DNA of 64,000 bases from JAGVSR01 sp033765145. Its GTDB lineage: Bacteria; Pseudomonadota; Alphaproteobacteria; Rhizobiales; Hyphomicrobiaceae. Below are positions 53,215 through 62,000 of the stretch, one piece after another. The notes under the pieces are model-generated. The model saw only the letters and a list, made by a program, of their open reading frames with translations. It searched no databases and had not been told where the DNA came from. The stretch is taken from the NCBI GenBank assembly GCA_033765145.1, contig JANRIH010000032.1:186001-250000 (forward strand), read 5' to 3'. The position numbers and the translations under genes were made by a program. How positions within the stretch are numbered: position 1 is the stretch's first letter; each line of letters starts with the position of its first letter.

Positions 53215-53291
<77 letters not shown>

Positions 53292-53354
53292 CTCTTCCTT
53301 ACCGTCTGCGCTTTCGGCGGTGCGGTTACCCGCTTTGCGGGTCAAAACCCACCG

Positions 53355-56300
53355 TCAGTGAAAATCCCGCGACTTCGGCAGAATGCGCACGTCGCGCGGG
53401 TGGAGATGGCGCGGCACCGGCGGATTGAGGAATTCGTCGGCGCGCGAGAGCGTGATCGTCGCCGTGTGCGCATCCGAGAGACGGCCGAGGTCCGCCGTCC
53501 GGTCGATGACGCGCTGGGCCATCAGATGCACGACGCCCTCCGCACTCCTCTGCAGCCGTCCCTCGATGAGTAAAAGCCGCCCGCTCATGACCTCCCGGCG
53601 GAAGCGCTCGAATGTGCGCGCCCAGAGCACGACGTTGACGACACCGGTCTCGTCCTCGAGCGTGATGAAGATCGCGTTGCCCTTGCCGGGCCGCTGTCGG
53701 ATGAGAACCACGCCCGCCGCGCGCGTCCAGCGCCCGTCTTGTCCGAGATTGGCCTCGGCCGAGGTCGAGATCCGCTCGGCGGCGTACATCGCGCGCAGGA
53801 TCTGCATCGGGTGGCCTTTGAGCGAGAGCCGCGCGGTCTGATAGTCCGCCGCGATGTGCTCGCCGAGCCCCATGAGAGGGAGCCGCGCGTCCGCTTCCCG
53901 GCCAAGTTCCTCCGCATCCGCCGCCGCGAAGAGCGGCAGGGGATCGTTGTCCGGCAGCCGCCTGACGGCCCAGAGAGCGTTCCGCCGGTCGAGACCGAGC
54001 GAGCGGAAGGCGTCGGCATCCGCGAGGCGGCGCAAGGGCGAAGGGCCGAGCCGGCCGTTGACGGCGATATCCTCGACGCTCCGATAGGGCGCACGTCTCC
54101 CCGCGATGAGCTTCTCCACGTCCCGCTCCGCAAGGCCGTCGATCTGCCGGAAGCCGAGACGCAAGGCCAGAGCGCCCTCGTCCGTGCGCTCGAGCGTATT
54201 GTCCCACAGGCTGAAATTCACGTCGATCGCGCGCACCTCGACCCCGTGCGCCGCCGCGTCGCGCACGATCTGCGCCGGGGCATAAAAGCCCATCGGCTGG
54301 GAGTTCAGAAGCGCGCACGCGAAGACGGCGGGGTGCCGGCATTTGATGAACGAAGAAATGTAGACGAGCTTGGCGAACGAGGCGGCATGGCTTTCGGGAA
54401 AGCCGTAGCTGCCGAACCCTTTGATCTGCTCGAAGCTGCGCCGCGCAAAATCGGGCTCGTAGCCGCGCGCGACCATGCGATCGATCATCAGCCGCTCGAA
54501 TTTTTCGATCGTGCCGACGTTGCGGAACGTCGCCATGGCGCGGCGGAGGCCGTTCGCTTCGACGTCGGTGAATTTCGCCGCGACCATCGCGAGCCGCATC
54601 GCCTGCTCCTGAAAGAGCGGCACGCCCTTCGTGCGGTTCAAGACCTGGAACAACTCGTCCGCCGGACCATGCTCGGGCGCGGGTGAGGGATATGTCACCT
54701 CCTCGAGCCCGTTCCGGCGTCTGAGGTAAGGATGCACCATGTCGCCCTGGATCGGTCCCGGTCTGACGATCGCCACCTGGATGACGAGGTCGTAGAATTG
54801 GCGCGGCTTCAAGCGCGGCAGCATGTTCATCTGCGCGCGGCTTTCGACCTGGAACACGCCGATCGAGTCGCCACGGCAGAGCATGTCGTAGACATCGCCC
54901 TCTTCGCGCGGCACGTCCGCGAGGCCGTAGTCGATGTCCTCGTGCCAGCGGAGGAGATCGAAAGATTTCCGGATGCAGGTCAGCATGCCGAGCGCCAGCA
55001 CGTCGACCTTCATGAGCCCGAGCGCGTCGATGTCGTCCTTGTCCCACTCGATGAAGGTGCGATCCGCCATCGCCGCGTTGCCGACCGGAACGATGTCGTC
55101 GAGCCGCCCGCGCGTCAGCACGAAGCCGCCGACGTGCTGGGAGAGGTGCCGCGGAAACCCGAGGAGGCGGCGTGCGAGATCGACCGCGCGCCGCACGACG
55201 GGATTGTCGGGTGCGAGTCCCGCCTGGCGGATGTGGGCGTCCCGGATGTCCGCCCCCCAGCTTCCCCACTGCGCGCCGGCAAGCCGCGCCGTCACGTCTT
55301 CGCTGAGGCCGAGCGCCTTCCCGACTTCTCGGATGGCGCTGCGCGGCCGATAGCTGATGACGGTGCCCGCCAGTCCGGCGCGGTGGCGGCCGTATTTCTC
55401 GTAGATGTACTGGATGACCTCTTCGCGCCGCTCGTGCTCGAAATCGACGTCGATGTCGGGCGGTTCCTTGCGCTCCTTCGAGATGAAGCGCGCGAAAAGG
55501 AGATCGTGCTGGCCGGGATCGACGGCCGTGATGCCGAGCACGTAGCAGACGGCGGAGTTCGCGGCCGAGCCACGCCCCTGGCAGAGAATGCCGCGCTCCT
55601 GCGCGAAGCGGACGATGTCGTAGACCGTCAGGAAGTAGCGCGCGTAATCAAGATCCGCGATGAGGCGAAGCTCGTCCTCGATGAGTCCTTGCACCTTCTC
55701 CGGAATGCCCTCCGGATAGCGCTCCACCGCGCGTGTCCGGGTCAATTGCTCGAGCCATTGCTGAGGCGCGAAGCCTTTCGGGACCGGCTCGTCGGGATAT
55801 TCGTACTTGAGTTCGTCGAGTGAAAAGGCGACGCGGGCGAGGAGGCGGGAGGTTTCCTTGATTGCATCGGGCGCATCGCGGAAAAGACGGACCATCTCGT
55901 CCGCAGTCTTCAGATAGCGCTCGCCGTTCGCTTCGAGGCGGCGGCCCGCCTCGAAGATCGTCGTCCCCTCGCGGATGCACGTCAGCACGTCCTGCAGATC
56001 GCGCGCGTCGGGCCCCGCGTAGAGGACGTCGTTGCACGCCATAAGCGGCACGCGGGCCTGGTCGGCGATCTTGCGCAGCCGTGCGAGACGCCGCCGGTCA
56101 TCGCCGTGACGTCCCATCCGCGCGGCGAGCCAGATCGCGCCCCCGGCTGTATCCCCGAGGGTCGCAAGCAGCGCCGCGACGGGTTCGAGCGTCCGTCCCG
56201 GGATCACAACGAGCAGGAGGCTCTGCATATCCTCAAGGAGATCGGCGAGAAAGAGCGTGCAATCCCCTTTTTTCGCGCGGCGGTTCCCGAGTGTCAGGAG

Positions 56301-56696
56301 ACGGCAGAGCCGGCCCCATCCGTCGCGGCTCTCGGGATAGACGACGATGTCGGGCGTGCCGTCCGCGAAAACGAGACGTACGCCCGTGGCGAGCTTGAAC
56401 CGTGCCGCACGCACCTTGAGCATCTCGGGCGTTTCCGCCACCGGAGCAGGCTCGGCCCAGTGAACCTCGCCCGGACCCGATCCCTCGCGCACTTTTTCTG
56501 GTGGAACGGCGCCGTCTCGGCGAAGCTCCTCGAGCGCGCAATGGGCCCGGACGACGCCCGCCACCGTGTTGCGATCGGCGATGCCGATGCCCTCGTGCCC
56601 CAGAAGCAGCGCTGTCAGCACGAGATCGCGCGGATGGGAGGCGCCGCGGAGGAACGAGAAATTCGTCGTCGTGACGAGTTCGCTGTAGGCCGTCAT
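53355..56696 (-). CDS. dnaE2: Error-prone DNA polymerase DnaE2 (ImuC)
   Basis: 1113 residues of the C-family DNA polymerase DnaE2 branch. The N-terminal PHP domain begins YSELVTTTNFSFLRGASHP; the polymerase active site has PPDIDVDFEHERR; the helix-hairpin-helix and OB-fold regions lie toward the C-terminus (VVNVVLWARTFERFRREVM). It carries out mutagenic lesion bypass with ImuA and ImuB. ATG 56696 overlaps the imuB stop (ATGA), which rules out longer starts. It is the last gene of the SOS cassette and ends 63 bp from tRNA-Lys. Confidence 0.97.
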   Translation of the reverse strand: MTAYSELVTTTNFSFLRGASHPRDLVLTALLLGHEGIGIADRNTVAGVVRAHCALEELRRDGAVPPEKVREGSGPGEVHWAEPAPVAETPEMLKVRAARFKLATGVRLVFADGTPDIVVYPESRDGWGRLCRLLTLGNRRAKKGDCTLFLADLLEDMQSLLLVVIPGRTLEPVAALLATLGDTAGGAIWLAARMGRHGDDRRRLARLRKIADQARVPLMACNDVLYAGPDARDLQDVLTCIREGTTIFEAGRRLEANGERYLKTADEMVRLFRDAPDAIKETSRLLARVAFSLDELKYEYPDEPVPKGFAPQQWLEQLTRTRAVERYPEGIPEKVQGLIEDELRLIADLDYARYFLTVYDIVRFAQERGILCQGRGSAANSAVCYVLGITAVDPGQHDLLFARFISKERKEPPDIDVDFEHERREEVIQYIYEKYGRHRAGLAGTVISYRPRSAIREVGKALGLSEDVTARLAGAQWGSWGADIRDAHIRQAGLAPDNPVVRRAVDLARRLLGFPRHLSQHVGGFVLTRGRLDDIVPVGNAAMADRTFIEWDKDDIDALGLMKVDVLALGMLTCIRKSFDLLRWHEDIDYGLADVPREEGDVYDMLCRGDSIGVFQVESRAQMNMLPRLKPRQFYDLVIQVAIVRPGPIQGDMVHPYLRRRNGLEEVTYPSPAPEHGPADELFQVLNRTKGVPLFQEQAMRLAMVAAKFTDVEANGLRRAMATFRNVGTIEKFERLMIDRMVARGYEPDFARRSFEQIKGFGSYGFPESHAASFAKLVYISSFIKCRHPAVFACALLNSQPMGFYAPAQIVRDAAAHGVEVRAIDVNFSLWDNTLERTDEGALALRLGFRQIDGLAERDVEKLIAGRRAPYRSVEDIAVNGRLGPSPLRRLADADAFRSLGLDRRNALWAVRRLPDNDPLPLFAAADAEELGREADARLPLMGLGEHIAADYQTARLSLKGHPMQILRAMYAAERISTSAEANLGQDGRWTRAAGVVLIRQRPGKGNAIFITLEDETGVVNVVLWARTFERFRREVMSGRLLLIEGRLQRSAEGVVHLMAQRVIDRTADLGRLSDAHTATITLSRADEFLNPPVPRHLHPRDVRILPKSRDFH

Positions 56697-58294
56697 GCGA
56701 AGATCCCGTGCAAATACCACCGGGGTGGCGCCGCCTCGGCATAGAAGCCCTCGCGAAAGATCCAGAAGCGGCCACCCTCTTCGTCCTCCACGCGATAATA
56801 GTCGCGAGACGGATCGGTCGTCGGTCGGAGCCACCACTCGGGCGCGATGCGTTCGGGCCCCTCTGCGTGCAGTACGCGGTGCACGACCCGCCGCCAGCGA
56901 AACCGGATCGGCGGGCCGTCGGGCACTTCCGCCATGACGTCGATCGGCTGCGGGCGAGAGAACATCTCGATGGGACGCAGGGGCGGCGCATCGGGCATGA
57001 GCGGAGGCCAGGCCGCGCGCGCGGCATCCACCTTCTCCGACACGCTGCCCAATAGGCTTTCCCGTCGCGGATCATGGCTGTCACGCGGCTGAAAGGAGAG
57101 CACGCGCGACCGTCCGAAGCGCACGATCAGGTGGTCCAGGAGATCGTCGAGCGCGCGTCCGTCCCCGGCATTCTCGCCGAACAGGGGCTCGTCGGGCGTC
57201 ATCCGCTCGCTCGCGAGAACCGCGAGGCGGACGACGTCGAAGCCGAACCCGGGGTCTATCGGATCGGCAAGGGTCGCGATGCGTTCGCGGTAGAGCCGCC
57301 GCAGGGAGGGCACGTCACGCGCGGCACGTCCGGTCTCGACGGCGAGACGGCGAACCGCGCCGTCGGTACGGAAGAAACTCGCCTCGAACGCGCGCCCTCC
57401 TTCTCCGCGCTCTTCGAGCAGATGCGCAGCCTCGCCGAGAAGAAGGGCCAGAACCTCCTCCAGCGCCTCCGCCTGCAGAAGCGGTTCCGCGAACGTCCTG
57501 GCGACGACGATCGGCGGCGCGGGACGGAGCGGGATGATGCCGGCCGTCTCGCGGCCGAGCGTGCGCAGAAGCTCGGTCACGAAGTTCTGGCCAAACCGCG
57601 CTGCAAGCGCGCTCGTCGGCCGTTCGGCCAAGGCGCCGAGGGTCTTCAGTCCGGCCCGACGCAAGGCCGTCAGGGTTTCCGCGTCCGTGCCGTTCAAGGC
57701 CGAGACCGGCAACTGCCGCACGATGTCTTCCTCTGTTTCGGGCGCCGTGATCCCGTGCCAGCCGCATGTCACCAGTGCGCGTGCGGCTTCGGGCGTGCCG
57801 GCGATGGCCGCGCGGGTTGTGAGGCCGAGATGTGCGAACGCGCGTTCCGCGTGCGCCTTGAGAGAGGCCTCGCCTCCGAAAAGATGCGCGCATCCAGTGA
57901 TGTCGAGAAGGAGGCCCGACGGCGGATCGGGCGCGAACGACGGCGTATACCGCTCGCACGCCGCCGCGAGCGTTTCGAGGAACGCAGCATCGGCGGGCCG
58001 GTCGGCGGTGATCGCGGCGAGTTCGGGAATGCGCGCCCGAGCATCCGCGAGCGGCAGGCCGGGTCTCAAGCCGAGGCCGGCCGCGCGCGCGTTGCAGGCG
58101 GCAAGGCGGACGCCGCCCCGGACCTTCTCGACCGTCGCGCGCGGGCGATCATCCGGCGCGACGCAATCTGCCCTGCCGCAGCTTCGCAATCGTTCCAGCC
58201 GGTCGAGACGGTCCGTCGCGAGATAGGGAAACCACAGCGCGAGGATGCGCCGCGTTCTCGGTCTCGGGTCGGCTTTCGAAGGTTCTTTGCTCAC
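56693..58294 (-). CDS. imuB: ImuB, Y-family polymerase-like protein of the mutasome
   Basis: 533 residues. The Y-family fold starts ILALWFPYLATDRLDRL and continues with LLLDITGCAHLFGGEASL and AIAGTPEAARALVTCG. It lacks an obvious catalytic acidic triad, in keeping with ImuB being a non-catalytic hub that links DnaE2 to the sliding clamp. The C-terminal DUF-type tail includes PPIRFRWRRVVHRVLHAEGPERI, then YYRVEDEEGGRFWIFREG. GTG 58294 lies 146 bp inside the imuA frame; no good later start exists before the domain begins. Confidence 0.93.
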   Translation of the reverse strand: MSKEPSKADPRPRTRRILALWFPYLATDRLDRLERLRSCGRADCVAPDDRPRATVEKVRGGVRLAACNARAAGLGLRPGLPLADARARIPELAAITADRPADAAFLETLAAACERYTPSFAPDPPSGLLLDITGCAHLFGGEASLKAHAERAFAHLGLTTRAAIAGTPEAARALVTCGWHGITAPETEEDIVRQLPVSALNGTDAETLTALRRAGLKTLGALAERPTSALAARFGQNFVTELLRTLGRETAGIIPLRPAPPIVVARTFAEPLLQAEALEEVLALLLGEAAHLLEERGEGGRAFEASFFRTDGAVRRLAVETGRAARDVPSLRRLYRERIATLADPIDPGFGFDVVRLAVLASERMTPDEPLFGENAGDGRALDDLLDHLIVRFGRSRVLSFQPRDSHDPRRESLLGSVSEKVDAARAAWPPLMPDAPPLRPIEMFSRPQPIDVMAEVPDGPPIRFRWRRVVHRVLHAEGPERIAPEWWLRPTTDPSRDYYRVEDEEGGRFWIFREGFYAEAAPPRWYLHGIFA

Positions 58295-58958
58295 GGTTCC
58301 ACGCCACTGACCAGGTCCGGTTGTCTTCTCCGCCCCGCTGGCGCACGAGGCTCAAGTGGAAGCACGGATGCCCCGGTGCATTGGCTTCGAGCGCGATCGA
58401 CGGCCGCGCCGCGATCGTCCAGCGCGTCGCGGCGGCGCTGGGAGCGGGGGAGAGGCCAGCGCAGAGAATGAGGACCGGAACGCCGCTCTCAACGGCCGCG
58501 ACGGCAAGTCTGCGGCTCGCTGTGAGATCGGAAATGCCGGACGGCCCTGAGAGTGCGACGACAACCGCGCCGAGCCCATGGCAGCGCGCGCCCTGCTCGC
58601 CTGCGCGCAAGGCGTCCTTGCCATGCCGCGCCCGGACGAGGATGACGCGCCCTGGATCGAGCCCAATCTCGTGCAATCCCGCGCCGTTGACCTCGCCGCT
58701 TTCCATATCGAAGACGTCCTGGCGCGCGACAAGAATGGGCTTCGGCCCCGCGGCCTTGCGCGCGAGAGTGAGCGCGACCCCGAACGCGGCTCCGCGGTCT
58801 GCGTGCCGTGCGGGAAAAATCTCGTGCACGCCGCCGCGCACGAGGCCCCCGCGCAGAACCTCGTCGATGCAAGGGAGCCCGACCGGGAAGCGCGCGACAT
58901 TGGCGGTACAATCTTGAACGCGAACGGTTTCGAGGAAGGCTCGGTGCTCTCGTTTCAT
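58149..58958 (-). CDS. imuA: ImuA, RecA/SulA-like mutasome protein
   Basis: 269 residues. The core recalls ImuA: FPVGLPCIDEVLRGGLVRGG, HEIFPARHADRGAAFGVAL, PILVARQDVFDMESGEVN, VVALSGPSGISDLTASRRL. Such proteins are RecA-like and part of the SOS mutasome. The last 50 residues run through the start of imuB in another frame; the product probably needs only the part up to about TWSVAWNREQRTFE. A GTTC-N7-GTTC LexA box lies 18 bp upstream of ATG 58958. Confidence 0.88.
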   Translation of the reverse strand: MKREHRAFLETVRVQDCTANVARFPVGLPCIDEVLRGGLVRGGVHEIFPARHADRGAAFGVALTLARKAAGPKPILVARQDVFDMESGEVNGAGLHEIGLDPGRVILVRARHGKDALRAGEQGARCHGLGAVVVALSGPSGISDLTASRRLAVAAVESGVPVLILCAGLSPAPSAAATRWTIAARPSIALEANAPGHPCFHLSLVRQRGGEDNRTWSVAWNREQRTFESRPETENAAHPRAVVSLSRDGPSRPAGTIAKLRQGRLRRAG

Positions 58959-58975
58959 GAGGGCAGCTCTTAAAT

Positions 58976-58990
58976 GTTCATGATTTGTTC
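58976..58990. promoter_or_regulatory. LexA (SOS) box of the imuA-imuB-dnaE2 operon
   Basis: GTTCATGATTTGTTC matches the alphaproteobacterial LexA operator GTTC-N7-GTTC exactly. It lies 18 bp upstream of imuA and 79 bp from the neighbouring TIR gene's stop. The cassette is therefore expected to be induced by DNA damage. Confidence 0.85.
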
Positions 58991-59068
58991 TAGCAAAGCC
59001 AGATGCGAAGTCAAGCCGGTTCGACTGCGCGCGAAACGACGGAACCCACGCTCGCCATCCAGCCTTGG

Positions 59069-62000
59069 TCAGAGCGGCGAGCCGTCGTCGACCTCGATCT
59101 CGACGTCGTCGGAATTCGTGGGACCGAGATCGTCGTCCGCGGAAATATCCGGCGGCAGCGGCTGGCCGAGGGCCTGGAGCCGTTCGCGCGCCTTCGCCGC
59201 GTCACGCTCGCTGAGCCCGAGGCCTCCGCGCTTGAGCGCCTTCTTGTAATCCGCGATCGCACCCGCCGGATAGCCGAGCTTCTCCCGGCAGTGACCGCGC
59301 GCCAGATGCAGTTCGGCAAGCTGCACGAGATCCGCGCGATCGAGTTCGAAATAGGATTTGATGTGCCGCCCGAGCTTCCGCAGCAGCGCGTCGTCGCACT
59401 TGTCGAGGTGCGCTTCGACGACCGATTTCAGAATTCGGTAGTTGTCCATCTTCGGCGTCAGATCGGACGCTTGCGAGATTTCGCCCAACGCATCACTGAA
59501 CATGCCGAGGTCGAAGGCCTTGCGTGCCAGCGTCGCGCGAACCCGCGCGACCAGCGGCCGGGCCTGAGAATGCACGACATCGAGAGAATTGACGACGGCG
59601 TAATCGGCGAGCGCCTTCTCCAGATTGCCTCGCTCGGCATGAAGATTCCCGCGCGCGATAAGCGCATCGGCCTTGTCGAGCTTGGATGCACCGGGTTTCT
59701 CGGACCAGTTCACAGCAAAATCAGCCGACGACATCTGCAGGTCCGGCGGAGGTCCGAGCGCCGGATCGGGCGGTGCTGCGTCCGCGACACCAAAATTGTT
59801 CATGGCGCGCGCCGCATAAATCCCGACGATCATCGGCACCGCGTCGGCGCCGGCTGCATCGAGGTCCGCCAGGGCCTTGTCTTTGCCCCCGAGAGAGTCG
59901 CGGATGAGCGCGCGCGTCACGAGAACGCGCTTGCTCAACTCAGGTGCCGACCGCTCGTTCCGGGCCCAATAGAGAGCCTTCTCGAACGCATCCTCCGATG
60001 CCACGGCGTCCGAGGAGGCGATGTTGATACCCTTCATGAGATAGTGCCCGACGATCTCGACGAGATAGATGGCATCGCATTTGGCGAAGTCCTGATGAGC
60101 CTTGTCGTCCTCGCTCGCTTCGGCGTAGGCCCGGCCTCGCAGAAAATAGGCGTTCGATGCCGCGCCAGGGGGCGCCCCAGGCCGGGTCGCCCAGGCGACA
60201 GCCGTATCGAAGGCCTGGAACGCCTCCTCCCGGCTTCGATCGAGCAGGAGCTGCCGCGCCTTCTGCAGATAGTGCAGCGACACGTCGAGTCCGCGGCGGT
60301 GAGCCTCGGCAAAATCCGCCTCCGCCCCGGCCGTCTTGCCGAGACCTTCGCGGGCCTGCCCCCGCGCGAGATGGGCCGAACCTGTGAGCCAGTCGTCTTG
60401 ATCGCCTTCGCGCCCCGAAAGGTCGAGCGCCAGTTGCGCCTCGTCGAGCGCCTTGGCGAAGCGGTTCTCGGAATTGTAGAGGTTCGCGCTGTGGATCATC
60501 GAACCCGTGTCGTAGGGCCAGAGCTTCCGCCGTTCGCACCAGGCCGGAGGATTGTTGCCGAGGAAGTAGAACTCGCGCTCCACTGGAGCGAGGCAGCGGT
60601 GCAGACGTTCTTTCGCGGTCTCGACGAGCTTTTCGACGGTGTCGAAGGTTTTCGCTCTGCGGACGATGCCGTCTCCCCAGATCGTCGTCCAAGTCCCGGT
60701 CTCATCGAAGACCGAGGCCATCGCACGGGCGCGGCCGCTGATGGCGATGTCCTTGTCGAACGCCGTACGTCCGTCGGGAGAAAGGGCGGAGAGCCGCGCA
60801 ACGCCGTCCGTTGCGATCGTCACGATTTGCCGGCCGTCCGAGCTGAACGTCGCGCTGAGGAACTGCGAATTCCGTCCGTCGATGCGCACCAGTTCGCTGC
60901 CGTCTCGCGCGTCCCAGACCCGCACACTGCGGTCCACCGATGCCGTGACGATCCGGGTCCCGTCGGGGCTGAAAGCCGCGCTGCCGACCGCATCCGAATG
61001 CCCAAGAAGTCTGAGGACCGCCTCACCGGTTTTCGTGTCCCAGGTGTGCGCCGTCCGGTCGTCGGACGCGGTGACGATGAGGCTGCCATCTGCATTGAAA
61101 TCCACGCTCGACACGGTTCCGGCATGGCCGGGAAACGAGTGGATCCTGTTGCCGCGCGTATCGAAGATCCGCGCCGAGCCGTCGCGCGAAGCGGTCGCAA
61201 TGAGCAGGCCGTCGCGGCTCCAGGCGATCGACATGACCTCGCTGGTGTGACCGAGCAGCTGTACGGTCTCCCGCCCCTCGGGGAGGCTCCAGATGCCGAC
61301 CCTACCGTCGGAATAAGCCGTCGCGACCAGGCTCCCGTCCCAGTTGACCGAAGCCGCCTGCATATAGATGGCGTTGTCCTTCAGCGGTTGGATCGTTCCA
61401 ACCCGTTCGCCGGTTTCGAGGCGCCATACGCCGACGGAATCGTCGTTGAGGACGGCCGCGACGAACGGGTTTCCGAGCCGCGCGCTCGCCATCGTCAAGC
61501 TGCCGGCATTCGCGAGCGGGTAGACCCGTTCAAACTCCGAAGTCAGGTCCCAGAGCCGCGCCGTTCCATCCTGCGAGGTGGTCAGGATGCGATTGCCATC
61601 GGCACTGAGCGTCGCACTCGTGATGCGGCCTCGGTGGGCATCGAGATGCTCGACATACTCGCCCGACGCCGCATCCCAGATCCCGACCGCGTTGTCGTAG
61701 ATGACGGTCAGAATGCGCGTCGCATCGGAGTTGAATGCGGGTGCCGTGACGCCGCCCTGACCCGTATCGAGCCGCGCCTTGGATTCGAACGTCGTCAGAT
61801 CCCAGACGTTGGCGCTGCCGTCTTCCGCACCGATGAGGGCGAGGCGCCCGTTCGGGCTGATCACCGGCTCTGAGGTGTAAGCCCCCGATCGTGACGACGC
61901 GGAGCCATTCGTGGGCAAACGCTCGAGTTCCTCGCCCGTCGAGACGCGCCAGACCCTGACCGTGCCGTCGGCCGAAGTCGAGACGACGTTTTCGTCATTG

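Noticed and set aside
59003..61873. A 956-codon open frame antisense to the TIR-WD40 gene
   Set aside because: It mirrors the codon bias of the real gene, is Arg-rich and has no recognisable domain.
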